This document shows positions 25,780 through 37,849 of a DNA stretch of 64,000 nucleotides, piece after piece. Below the pieces are notes generated by a model that worked only from the letters and a program-made list of their open reading frames with translations, ran no database searches and had not been told where the DNA came from. The stretch lies in the NCBI GenBank assembly GCA_004794785.1, contig SJOL01001494.1:41902-105901 (forward strand), in the 5' to 3' direction. The number at the start of each line of letters is the position of its first letter. The stretch's first letter is position 1. The stretch is from Opisthorchis felineus (taxonomy: Eukaryota > Platyhelminthes > Trematoda > Opisthorchiida > Opisthorchiidae). Position numbers and translations under genes: made by a program.

Positions 25780-26122
25780 GAAGGGCAATATATGTATTGT
25801 GAGAACTCTGTTGTGTGATAGCGAATATCTGCCCCTCCGAGAAAGCCTATGTCGGCCGAATGGCGAAGTGACAGTCAAGGTGCATATCTGAGCATATTCC
25901 GTCCACTCGACAGCCGGACACTCAGAAATCATCAGAAATCGTTCACCTGTAACACCCTTTCCGTGCCTAACTGCCGTGCCACCAGAAGGAAGCACGAGGG
26001 CTGGGATACAGCCAGGTTGCCCAAGCCTAGACAGGGGAAGTCGAGAGGTAGCGGTCGGCTTCGAACCACGGACCTTCCGGTCAGTGAATCCGCGCTCTAC
26101 CCATTGATCCACCTCGCCCCAC
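25780..26122 (-). mobile_element. tRNA-derived SINE
   Basis: On the minus strand the element starts near GGGGCGAGGTGGATCAATGG. Its A box TGGATCAATGG lies at 26111-26101, and a consensus B box GGTTCGAAGCC at 26067-26057, so the spacing is right for a pol III internal promoter. The tRNA-unrelated body that follows resembles a repeat widespread in liver-fluke genomes, where it is often mistranslated as part of predicted proteins; that resemblance is from memory. The 3-prime end is approximate. No hammerhead is present. Confidence 0.75.
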
Positions 26123-26431
26123 AGGTGGACACTGATGGAACGCAAACTGTTAGATTCGATCCCACGTCTCTGACACTGGACACGTGGTTGACATTTTAAC
26201 CACTTTTCGGTCACTTTGCGGAATACAGTTCAAGGCGTCAATGTTTATAAGAATTGGAATTACATCTGTCAGAGAATTGGTCGATATCCGTAGTATTAGT
26301 CCTACTTTTCGTGTGTAGAATCGCCTTGTACATACAGTGAGTCATGCGTGGCCGTACAGCTGCTCACCCACCTTTAGTTGCGAACCTTCATCATCGATCT
26401 TTGTCCAGACTGACTTTTGCGGTGTTTTGAT

Positions 26432-26731
26432 NNNNNNNNNNNNNNNNNNNNNNNNNNNNNNNNNNNNNNNNNNNNNNNNNNNNNNNNNNNNNNNNNNNNN
26501 NNNNNNNNNNNNNNNNNNNNNNNNNNNNNNNNNNNNNNNNNNNNNNNNNNNNNNNNNNNNNNNNNNNNNNNNNNNNNNNNNNNNNNNNNNNNNNNNNNNN
26601 NNNNNNNNNNNNNNNNNNNNNNNNNNNNNNNNNNNNNNNNNNNNNNNNNNNNNNNNNNNNNNNNNNNNNNNNNNNNNNNNNNNNNNNNNNNNNNNNNNNN
26701 NNNNNNNNNNNNNNNNNNNNNNNNNNNNNNN
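26432..26731. other. Assembly gap (300 N)
   Basis: Exactly 300 Ns, a round number, so probably an estimated or placeholder gap. It lies just beyond the 3-prime end of a LINE, where repeats probably stopped the assembly. Confidence 0.99.
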
Positions 26732-28480
26732 CACATTCATCATCATCAGCATCGGCAGCAGCAGCAGGATCGACAGCCTGACATCAGTGTTCAACACTGA
26801 TATTTTGTTGCTGTACCACCAGGATTTAGTTGAAAGCCTCATTGTGGAGAAAAGAATAAAAGTGAACATGTAGGGGACTGAATGCCAGTCTGCTATAAAC
26901 ATTCCGAGGTGCATACACCTCCAGACACTCACTGAGGCAGTCTGGATAGAAACTGACAACATGAACGTCATGACATCCATTAACATCTATATCTTGCAGT
27001 ATCTCCAACCAGGCGCAGTGGGGATCACGCGGTCCCCATCCTACAAGGCGAGTAGCACCGACGGCATCCAAACGTTTCGTAATCTCTATTATACTCCTCT
27101 GCCAGGCTAAGGGTAGGTCACCTCTCTGCTTGCCCGACTCTGAATTGGGCAAGGAGAACAGCACTCTCTTCGGCAAACGATGGTTCGACATGTGCGATAC
27201 ATGGCCTAGCCAACGCAGCTTCTGGTGCTGGACACTTTCCAATGGAATTTCCCATTGCACAACGGACTCGCCGACACCAACCCACGTGAGCTATGGTTCT
27301 GAGACAATTATTGTAGAACGCCTGAAGGCATCTCAGTTCCACTGCTCGAACAGACCAAGTCTCACAGCCATACAGCAAAAACAGCCCGTACTGCAGCCTG
27401 ATACACACGTCATTTGAGATTCGGCGATATACCGCTTTGACGTCATAAGTGTATCAAATTAGCAAACGCGACCTGAGTCTTGCAGATTCGTGCATTGTCT
27501 TCATCTGTTACACTATAATCAGAACCAATACAACTTCCAATACAACTTACAACGCTCTACAACTTCGAATACCTCTCCCTGGATTGCAAGTGGCGTATCC
27601 AGTGACTGCATGTCCACGAGCATGACCTTACACTTTTTGGGTGCAGTGTATACCAAAGGACGGGATGACTTTGGTCAGTTCATTCAAAAATACCTGCGCC
27701 TTTTCCTCTTCGAAGGTGAGAACTATGTCATCTGCGTATTCCAGATCTGCACGGCTTTCGTCAGAGGCTATTTGAACACCGGGGTTTTCAAGACCTTGCA
27801 GCATTCGTTTCATTATCTCATCTATCACGAAATTAAATAGGAATGGAGAGAGTGGGCACCTATGGCGGGCACCGCATTGCGGAAGCTTTTGGAGAGCTCT
27901 CAGTATACTCCCACGTCCGGAAGTCTGAGAATACAAATAACGTATTATGTTCACAAACTTCCGATGCATTCCTTGATGGGCAAGCGTGTCAAGGAAGACA
28001 GACCGGTCAACCGAGTCGAATGCGCCTTGGAAATCCAGGACCACTAGAATTTTGGGTCGCTTACACGTATGGCGTTGTCCTAGAACCTGACGGAGTGTGA
28101 AGATTTGGTCAAAGCAACCCCTACCAGGCAGGAATCCTGCTTGCTGCTCTCGAGTCAGTACTTCAGGAGCCACCATAAAGCAACGAAGCACAAGTGACGC
28201 CAACAGCCTCGTCACGACCGGGGTCAAGCTGATTCCCCCGTGGTTACCACACTCACTACGAGCCCTTTTTTTGAAAATGGACACCAGCACCTACTCTCAA
28301 CAGTTTTCTGGGACAGTATCCTGCTGTCGTCTCAAGAAAGAGCTCTCCTACTTTGGACTTCATGCGTTCCGGGATTATGAAGTCGTTGGCTGGAATCCTC
28401 TTGTTCACTTTCCTCATCTGCCACTTAATAGGCAAACCCACTCACCCAGTGCAGGAACCGTGGATTATTATGTCTAACTT
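26732..28480 (-). mobile_element. RTE/SR2-like LINE, 5-prime truncated
   Basis: The minus strand carries the reverse transcriptase (27628-28290) and then the C-terminal region in other frames: a YGCETWSVRA block near 27370, RWLGHVSHMS near 27200, and LVGWGPRDPHCAWLE near 27030. These are typical of the C-terminus of SR2-type RTE elements of trematodes. The 3-prime part ends in a TGATGATGATG-type run next to the gap, like the tails at 55.3 and 56.0 kb. Upstream of 28290 only a frameshifted remnant of the RT N-terminus is visible, and no endonuclease. At least two frame changes make it non-functional. Confidence 0.85.
27628..28290 (-). pseudogene. LINE reverse transcriptase fragment
   Basis: An open frame of 220 codons covers most of the RT fingers and palm. 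It shows a SIFKK start block, GISLTPVVTRLLASL, GFLPGRGCFDQIFTLRQVL, LVVLDFQGAFDSVDRSVF with a catalytic Asp, CPLSPFLFNFVIDEI, and the catalytic YADD box in LEYADDIVLTF. The block usually reading SGVRQGCPLSP reads CGARHRCPLSP here, losing the conserved GVRQG. The frame closes soon after YADD, so the thumb and C-terminal region lie in other frames. It belongs to the surrounding element at 26732-28480. Confidence 0.85.
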
Positions 28481-31400
28481 CAAGAATGACGTCACAGCGG
28501 ATTCGATCAACCACAGTAACTTCCTTTTCAATCGTGACAGCGGTTATCCTGTACAGGACGTGACCTTGGCATCCAAGGAGCTTTTCCGACAAAAAACTCT
28601 AACCTATTGATGGACAAAGAGAGTCCGGCCCAACCCAGTGGATGATCGCATAGGAAGTGAAGTCTTGTGCTCAAACGTCCTTATTCGTTCGACCATTTTC
28701 TTAGAATGGTGAGGCACATGATGTCGGATGACTTGATAGCCTATTGTCTTCTCCGAGAATGTTATCTAGAGCTGGCTTAACAGCCCGACAAATTCTGTTA
28801 AAAGAATGTCATGGATTGGACCAAACTTTGCATAACCTCCTATTTTAACTCTCAGCTAATAAATTTGTCACTCAGTTTTAACACTTACCATGCCGTGAAG
28901 CATCTCTGATATTATCATTCAAAAAGTATGCTTTTTCGTCGTTCCACAGCTTCTTCCCAATGCTATGGCAATTCTTTGGGAACTATCAGTGCAAGCCCTT
29001 AAATCCTCTTCTGACAAAATCGGATGGAACTTGGTACGGCTTAATTTGGATAAACTAGCCCAGCCAACCTCTCAACACTCTCCTGGTACCCGCAATGCAC
29101 ATGTATCTGGAGTCAAGCTCGTGTACTAGGCATGCACTAACGGCAGAACTGTGAAGACCTTGGTGTTCCTGACGACTATACACTCTGGATTCCTAATTCT
29201 CTCACTCATCATGGGAAACCTCGCTGCTACACTTGGCATGGCTGAAGTAAAGGCACCCGGCTTCTCTCTAAGCACAGTTTTTTACTGTTACTTGCTAGTG
29301 AACTTTACTCAACCGTGGAAGGAACACACAAATCCTTATTAGTTCATAAACGCCCGTAGCGCATGAAGATGTTGCGATTACCATCGTCGCGCTTAACATA
29401 TGTGCACCAACACAATGTGTTTGCACTTTTCAGTCGATTTTATGTAGACACGGCTATAGCCCTGACAGAATATATGAGTACGATAGTGAACTGTGGGCAA
29501 AGTAATCAGTTGTGTACGTCGCGATATTTATCAAACAGCCTAGGAGTTCTACTGAACTGGACATGAAGCCCGAAAGCTGGTCGCATATGTAAATCATTTT
29601 TCAGCTCTGGGGAATAGTTCGAGTCATTACTCAGCGAGCGTATTTCGTGTTTATCTGTTTTACTGCGGTCAGCTAAATTTCTGACGTGTTCATTACTCTC
29701 TCAAAGAAAATGATCCAAAAAGCGTGGAGGTATCAGTTCGAAATTGACAAGAGTTGGTTACTGTTTCCTTACTTTACGGAGAAATCCTCAATAAGAGGAG
29801 CTCTGTCGTTGAACAGAGTAGAAGTGTGCCTTCCGTCAACCACTATTAAGGGAACTCTCTCTAAAACAGAGGCCATGCTTGGAAGTCAGATTGTCCCTTT
29901 CTTCTTGTGAAGGGGCTGACGTATACCAGAGAGTAACAGGGCATCAAGTAGCAGGATATATAAAAAAACCTCATGAAATTGTAGGCGCTCCGTACGGCTG
30001 TCTACTTCAACTGAGAGAGCCGATCTTCAAACGGCCCAACCCACTTTGGTTAAGCGTTTGCGTGCTAACGAAAAGCACTAAAAAATTTTCCTACTCTGCA
30101 CGGGCGTTCGGGAGTTTTGTATTACCTTCGTTGATCTACGGACGGTGCAGTTCAGCAAAAAAGCTTCAAACGGAGTTAAGAACAGTGGTGAGAGATTTAA
30201 CTATGGCTGTTTCGCTTCCAGTCTCTTCTGCTGCGCGGTTTTCTTTATGACCTGAAAACAACAGAGATACCTTGCCTCTGCAAATTCTGGTGTTCTCTCA
30301 CGCTATTCAGTAATGCTGATGGATTGTCGATCACCGGATTATCAGGTTTAAATAACTGCTTTGATCACCAAACCAATCAGCATGCAAGCCTGTTGTTAAC
30401 CCGAGTCACGAATCCTATCTTCTGTCTTTCACTTCCACATCATTGCACACAATCGGTTGTTTCATCAGCCGCAAGTAGTTTAGACACAGTGCTCACGACT
30501 CTAAAAAATGAATCCAGCTTCGCTTGTTACTTTGCTCTTTGAAGACGTTCTGACAACAAGCAGTAGGCAGTACGCCAAGGGCGTTGTACGGACAACTTTA
30601 GGCTGTCATATCTGAACTCACCGGTGCGATTGCACTAGTCTCTTTTCTTTGAGAGGCCAAATAAGTGCACCAATTCACAAACGATATGAGAAGGTTGTGC
30701 AAAATCCACCGACAGCCTAGTACTATTTCAACCTTGTTTGCAGTTCCTCGAGCAGTCTTAGTTACCCAAATTCTGTTAGTCTTTTTTCATACTCGGGCAC
30801 TAAACTATACTGAGTAGATAACTAACTCATTCACCAAATAAACTGGTTTTGACATGTTATGTTGTTCAACCAAACATGCAGCTCAAAGTGACTCGTTCCG
30901 ACATTGGGTACCAAATTCGGAGCCACCCATTCAGGTAGTTTAAAAAAACGAAGGCAATCCACTTTTGAGCGATTCCACTAGTTGAGTAAATTTTGCTAAT
31001 ACCACCTTCTTTTAAAACTTTTTCATGAATTAAATTAAATTAAATATGGATCGCCAACAGTGAAGGAAGAGCTTTAAACTCGAATATTTCTCATAGCATA
31101 GCCTACTAATAGTACACATCTAAAACAACTACTAAGCTCTGAAATCCGGCTAACTATAGTTCAAAGCCCTGAAATCGTTAGGTACTTGATGTAACGGAAA
31201 ATAAAACAGATAGACAATGACTGACTTCCCATCCTTTATCCGGTCTGACGGCAAATTTTAGTTAGCTCCTTACCTTGCGAAAATTAAGCAAGCTCCCGGG
31301 GAACATCAAGTAAAAGCTTATGTTTTTAACTGTAATGCAGCTATTAAAAGAGGCGAAGGCCTTGTTTTAGAAAGGCACTACGCCAGCCTGTTCGCAAAGC

Positions 31401-33507
31401 TGTTCTTCGTAGCTATCAGGTGCGTGTGGAACCTAATATATTCTTCATCGTTAGGGAGAAAGCGAGGTCAGGAGAACACTGATAGGGATTGTGAGGCATA
31501 ATTCCCTCCATGCGACTTCCGAATATGTGTCGCCTAACTCCATCATGTACCGTTCTTCCCACCATCCGCTGTAACATGCACTGTGGTGTGCCCAATTAGG
31601 GGAGAAAATCGCACCGACTTGGGCTAAGATTGGGGTCATGAGTCCTCAGCTGGAGCAACCTTGCACACGCTGTGTAATTTTTATACCTGATGGTAAAAAA
31701 TAAGACACTAATTGGATCGATTTCTGTGTGAGGAAGTTGATTAGAGAAATTCATAGCTGACAACGGTACATCGCATCCACTGTTTGCTTTTATGAGAGGA
31801 ATACCTATTTCTAAACAAACTGAAATTCGAATAAAGCTTTACTGAGGTATACCTTCCGCAAGTCAGGTAATATCTGAAGTATTGTAGTACGAGTTTAAGT
31901 CCAGCATCATCCAACAACATCACGAAAAATGAATGTAGATAGAAACAATCACAAACTGAACTTTAGTTACGAATACGGTCCAGCTTCATAAGCTAATGTA
32001 ACTCTATCATGCGCCACCCAGGCTGAACCACCTTCCATCCGGATAACTGCTCTTCGTTCTACCTTCTTTGGAATGGTCCTGTGGAATCCCTGCATTTGAA
32101 TCAAGATGCTGTAAAATAAGGCTGTCAACCGATATCGTCAGGGTTTAATGTTGTCCACCTTTACCTGGATAGTCTGATCGAGCGCAAGCGTTTCAGAATG
32201 CTTGTGGAAAGTTGGGAATTAGTTCTGTTCTTCCTGCGTTTTTTCAAAAAAATTAACTGCTGTGGCTATACAACGGAGTAGCATCAGTGTCAACATTGTT
32301 TACTGCTCTGTGTTGATGGAACGCGAAGTAAGTTACTGGGCTTAGAAAATTACTAATTGTGGGCAAAACTCACCTGCCTTGATTCAATCGCTCTATGACC
32401 TTCGAGATTGCGAGGATTCGTAGATAACCCCGATAAAGACCGAAGAATCACAGGATTATCAAATTCACGACTGTAGCTCCGCAGGGGACATTGAACAGAC
32501 TTTGCGTTGCTGGATACGTAGTCGATCTCACGGTTACCGACTCTATTACGTTGAGGGACCTTTCACATGAAAAAGGAGGTGTAATAGGGGCTAACAGGTC
32601 AATTCTCAAGTGTTCCTGTCGTGGTGAGTTTGCAAGAGGCAACGTATGTATGGTTTACGGAACGTAGACCAACGATAAGTGTTCCTATATTTTCCAGACA
32701 CAATGCACTACTCATAATTTTGCTGAAATATACGCTTTCTGTGTTCGCAGCAGAACTGACTGAAAGGTATGATAGTAGAAGAAAAAGGCACTCTGCAAGA
32801 GAGGGTACTCGAGTAGAAATCAACTCACGTAAACAGTGCTTACCACGTAGTGTCATCAACAAAAGAGCCCTATCGTCTGGTAAATGTTTGGTTCCACTGA
32901 CCATTTGAACATAGTTATAGGGACGGCGTGGATTCGACTCGTAAACGAAAACAACCAACCTTGTGAGCTATACGATTTCACCGAGCTGCGCCAACCTGAT
33001 GCCAGTCAACAGAAAGTTCCATTCAGAAATGAGCTTTGCTACTGTTAACATCCCACTTTTTGGACTGCCAGTAAACTCGCAGCTTCAACTTGTTCCACTT
33101 TGCTGGATTCCGTTCACCTGTACTGACCGCTTTAGCAGAGTAATTAGTACTCAGTACCAAAGTTCGGATAAAAGATGGAATAACAAATAACGGTATCCAT
33201 CGGATGTCAGGTACATAGTATGACAACAACAGCAAAGTGTGGAGTATCGTCGGTGTGTACATATCCATCGGTTTAGATTACAGAAGACAGTTATTAGTCT
33301 GAAAAATTAACAGTAAAGCAAAATAGATTCAACCAACCGGGAATTTGCCCTTACAACAAAAATCAGTGTCACTCAGCTTGTGGGGATGTTCATACTGAAT
33401 GCTCACACTGTTTTCGTAAACCACACTGAATGAGAATGAAACATTTACAGATAGACAAATACCTAAGTAAATAGCCCCCAAAAGCATTATTGTTAAGTTT
33501 TCATAAA
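28481..33507. other. No gene recognised
   Basis: About 5 kb with only short open frames, no domain and no RNA gene. Short A/T-rich simple stretches occur near 31025. I see nothing else in it. Confidence 0.5.
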
Positions 33508-33808
33508 GAAAACTACTCAAAGGTTGCTGAAAATGCTTCAACAGTCCATGACCAGTTAGGCCCTCTTGGGGTTCATCAGGTAGGCACAGTCCCCGAGTTT
33601 CCGTCAACCTTATGTTCTATTTGAACCCAAATTGGACTGATTACGACAAATACACTCAGTTGCATATCAGTTTGGTTTTCACGGTAGACTAAGTTGAATT
33701 TCCCGTTTATGATGTTCTTCAGCAGCACATTCAGTTGAAGAATGTCATAAACGAGAGATTCAGTTGAGTCTATCGTAAAAATCAAACTGATATGCAAATG
33801 AGTGTATG
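33508..33808 (-). mobile_element. Palindromic hammerhead-bearing element, copy 4
   Basis: The order is hammerhead arm on the minus strand (core CTGATGA at 33579-33573), inverted repeat (about 33648-33722), short centre, and inverted repeat (about 33737-33808). The stem arms include the block tcccgtttatgatgttctt and its complement, so here the palindrome reaches almost to the centre. The ribozyme is broken: GAAA has become CTAA and the ACCGGT palindrome reads ACTGGT. The outer 20 bases match the start of copy 1. Confidence 0.75.
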
Positions 33809-34233
33809 TATCAGTTATTATTGAGTGTTCTGGGCCCCATGACCATTAATCACGATGATTAAGAACTCCAAGTCTTCTTTCAGAGATCGCACCCCCACCT
33901 AAAACAGAGAACGATTTTCTTCGATCCTGTGAGTTTCCGATCTAAGCAGGAATCACAAGTTTTGCTTTCTGACTTTGTGCCTTTCAGAGACCAAGCAGAC
34001 ACGTGCTAACCGGACCGCGAAAGTCAGTATATTTGAATGCGATGTTTCCGTGAGCCTTTTAACCGATGATGACTGACGACGGTTTCGGAGTTTCTTCTAG
34101 GCTTTAGACTTGGTGAGATATAAACCTTTTCAGCGCAGAAGAACTGGGGTGCTCACTCAATAACGAGGCTTCTATTTGAACGAGAGCAACCAATCAATTA
34201 AATTAAAGTTAAAAGGTCCAATCACGCGATTAC

Positions 34234-34488
34234 CTCGTGAACGCCGTTTTTCAATCCCTTTGTTCTACTTTCAGGATTTTTAGAAGATTGAGGACTTTGA
34301 GTAGTAGGGGAGAAATGCGCGTGTTTTCTTGCTGGCGAGGCCTTTGTTTCCGTAATGTTTTGATAATTCGTTTCATTTCGCTCACGGTGTCCACGTTGAT
34401 TCGCCCGACCATTCATCTCGGCTGGCCGATAGGGTACAACATATTTTGAACTGCCATATGTGGCGGATACTTTGTTACGCACGTCCAT
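34234..34488 (-). CDS. Candidate first coding exon, unknown protein
   Basis: An ATG at 34488 with a strong context (A at -3, G at +4) opens a frame of 85 codons that ends in GAG followed by GTAATC (donor at 34233, phase 0). The predicted peptide is hydrophilic and rich in Ser, Thr, Asn, Lys and Arg, with no domain I recognise and no signal peptide. I could not find a second exon, so the gene call rests only on the start context, the open frame and the donor. It may be a chance open frame. Confidence 0.3.
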
Positions 34489-37400
34489 TGTCAGAGGTGC
34501 ACATAAAAGAAGGTGAAAATAGGAACATCTCTGTAAATATCGTTTTACAAGGTAGCGGTTAGGTTCATTTTGATTTTCAACTGAATAGCGATTTCACGGA
34601 ACCAAACACTGTGAGCTGTTTATAAATACGGTGGTTCATCACAGTCCATGGCCACGGAACATTTACCGAATTAGACGATATCCTCATTGCTTCTTGACCA
34701 TTCTTTCGCTACTGTTGACTGAGTGACTTAGCTAGTGTCTGGTTAGGTTTATCCGCACTACTCTACAAACAGCTGATCACCAATACCCATTGGGCGGTAA
34801 AGCCGGACTGTGCTGCTGGTTCAACATACGCAAGTAGTTCGTTGCCACAGTCTGAGACGTCAGTGCAATTAGATCTGGTTTTATTCACATTTTCTAGAAT
34901 GCTAGTCTCGTGGAAAAACTAAGTTCACTACAGCTGACTCCTCCAGGAGAATAAGTCAGCATCAAACCATTACGGATCGCTGGTTCCCACATCTGATGAA
35001 CGGGCTAATGTGTTCACGCTTGGTCAGTAGGGTGATCTGCCCGAAGCCTCGAACGACAACCCAGCAAATGTTCTGGTTGCGTCGATCGACTAACACGTCT
35101 GTCAGGACTTTTTAGTCACATAGCTCCACAAAGGCTGGAAGCATGCTGAACCATTTTTGATTAGTTGTATGTGATTGCGGGATTCGTAGAATTCATATTA
35201 ACATTGCTCCGGTATGACTGAGCATGTACACTACTGCTGTGCCTTAACAAGGGCGTAACCTGAGTCCAGTGCTCGTCCACTTTGGTGTGAACTTGCAAAA
35301 AGAATAAAGCCAGGATGGCTGGAGGACCGTTGAAACAAGAGTAGTGTGAATTCTGCAATCACTCTGTAAAAGTTCTGTGAGGTAAGAGATTTTCCCATGG
35401 GATCTTTGGCGAAGCAACACCATGACAGCAGTTCCGTTGACAAAATTTGAGCCTGTTTTGACCAGAGAGAAAGTTATACAAAACCAACCAAGAGTGATCG
35501 GTTTATGTTGAGTTTTTTTCAAGGTAAAACAGTAGACTGTGAAATGGCTTACCGACCTAAGTATACCTTGAAAATTGGTGGACTCGTCGCTGAACAAATC
35601 AGATAAATTTATGGGTGTATTTTAGTGAAACAAAAAATATGTACTGTGTCCTTACTTAGGCGTTAACAGTGAAGGAATCCAGCCTGAACAAAGCTGGAAA
35701 GCTTACATGGATCTTGACATTGAAAGAGTTACATGTAATTCGGTCGCCGCTGCTTGAATTTGTAGAAAGTCATTATGAGATCACACGCAGTTGTTTTGGA
35801 AGGATAGTGGACATTGGGCTAACAAGTATGTTGATTTGGGTTAGGCACAAAACCGCGTTATTTTTTTTGGAGATAAACGATCGATTTTCGTCCTTTTTGA
35901 TATGTACGTAGACGGTCTTATATGAATCAACAGAACACACTACCCGAAAGTTTGCTGAAAAATCTTCCGGGGAAGTATATATATATATATATATGACCTA
36001 GAGTACTGAACATTCTGAATTCACGGAATACACGGGTACACAGGCTGCTCCACGGTACGCCAACGGTCGACGGATTCTTATCTAGCCGTAAGCTGCCCAC
36101 TGGATTCCTCCTTGTTCCACAGTAGTACTTCAATATTTAATTGTTCTGTGGGTAAATTGGTATTACAATGGACTGGTTGAGCAATAAAATGTTCTGGCAG
36201 TAAGTTAGATTATAGTAAACCGGTTAACCAATTAGCCTGAGATAAACTTGCCAACGATGTAATGGCAGACATAAGTGATCGGTCGTCCCATGTAACATGT
36301 ATTTTTTTATAGCTATTGGTCGTACCAAACTTGTGCATTCATTAGGTACATGCGCTCTCACGCATCTGTCAGCCATACGGAAGAAAACTCCAGTAAGCCA
36401 GGCTCAAACGGGTTAAGGAGACGGTGTCAGTTTCCTACTCCACTTGAACTTGCATCGCACGCTGAGCCTGCCGCATCGGCAAGCGGCACCGCCAAATCGT
36501 GGTCGGAGTTACGACCACGACTGGGCTTGTTCGGGTTCACTGTCCTGCCGACTTCAGTAGAAACTTAGCCCGGTTGGTACGTGCGACTGGGTTCGGCTGG
36601 CGCCCGAGCGGATTAACGCACCCTGCGGGTAAACCTGTGTTAGCCCAAGCTGCTTCATTTTGCAGTCACCTTCTAGAACGAACGAGTTTTTGGCGCTCCA
36701 ATACCAAAACAGTGGACTGAAATGGATGTGGAACACAAGTCATAGTACTTCTCCTATGGAAGAGGACCGTTGAAGGGATAGTGCTCCTCTTTTGACTGTT
36801 CCCCTCAGGATCCTAGCCAGACGGACTCTCAGCTCGGACCCTAAATCGATTTGTGCAGGAAATTTCGACCAGAACCCATCTGAGAGGAGGTCCAAAAATC
36901 ATTTACCTCATTGTCTAACGAGCAACAAAGGCAAATCAACATAGTCAATGATGGATGGCCAAGTTTTTTAACTGGTCGTCTTTCTTCAAGAAGAATCTGA
37001 TAAGCACCGATCAGCGGGCTTTAAGCCGGACAAATTACATTCAGCTGTTTAAACTTCAGTCAAAAATAGCGCACAGAAATTACCGCAAAGTGTACATACG
37101 AACCTTCATCCATATGTGTCGCAGCATGTAGACCCAAGCGTGCACGGAATGGTCGGCTGGCTTACGTTTTCGGATTGGCTTGTGACACTGAACTATATCG
37201 ATACCCCTCCCCCACCCCCCGCATAATGCGTAAAGCCACAAGCGGATTAGGCTTAGCAACATGTGCATCCAATCAAACGCCCTGACTTCCAGAGTGCATC
37301 CAAACAGCACGTTATTGGACTGCACCACTCATGAGGCATATCTCAGGTAGGCACATATGGTTAGTTAGTGCTAGCCATTATTTAACTTTCTCTATACAAC

Positions 37401-37849
37401 GACGCTTGCAAGAAGTAACTTCTGGCAGTGCTTAACGCTCCGGAATATCCAAGACTTTGGTGAGACAGATAAGAACAGCATAGCAGTTGAACCCGGTGGG
37501 TATCCGTTTTGAATAGACTCGGGGTCTCATTGGTAATAAGCCGAAAGCAGAACGCACGGCTTTCTACAGTTAGTCATGATTCGGCTCGATCCATTCACTC
37601 GATGATGATTAGTTAAAGTCACCTCCAACACTATCACGGGCTTAGCATAATATGATGCTAGGTGTGCTAAGGTATTTTCGGTCTCGGTCTGTACGGCGAT
37701 GGTCATGAAAATTCATCTCTAGTGCTGTCATAGACTTAGCTATCTGATGTCTTCAGAAAGCCAAGGCTGATCTGATAAACTTATCTCGCTCACAGAAGTG
37801 TTGCGAACGGATCACTGTGTCCGCCAGTGGTCAACTAGTACTGTGTGAA
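34489..37849. other. No gene recognised; TA repeat and a GC-rich block
   Basis: A TA microsatellite lies at 35976-35994. A GC-richer block at about 36400-36720 has an 8 bp hairpin (TCGTGGTC at 36497-36504 with GACCACGA at 36513-36520). No conserved protein was recognised. Confidence 0.5.
35976..35994. repeat. TA microsatellite
   Basis: About nine or ten uninterrupted TA units. Confidence 0.9.

Noticed and set aside
25759..26214. Open frame of 151 codons on the minus strand
   Set aside because: It lies almost entirely inside the tRNA-derived SINE, so the frame is a by-product of the repeat.
26342..26986. Long open frames across the N gap
   Set aside because: They are artefacts of translating 300 undetermined bases.
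35161..35597. Minus-strand frame with FSDEST near its start, suggestive of a Tc1/mariner transposase
   Set aside because: Only the FSDES motif fits; the following VWG, GTxN and DLNPIE blocks cannot be placed convincingly, so a transposase call is not supported.
36554..36736. tRNA gene or SINE in the GC-rich block
   Set aside because: No A-box/B-box pair with correct spacing could be found.
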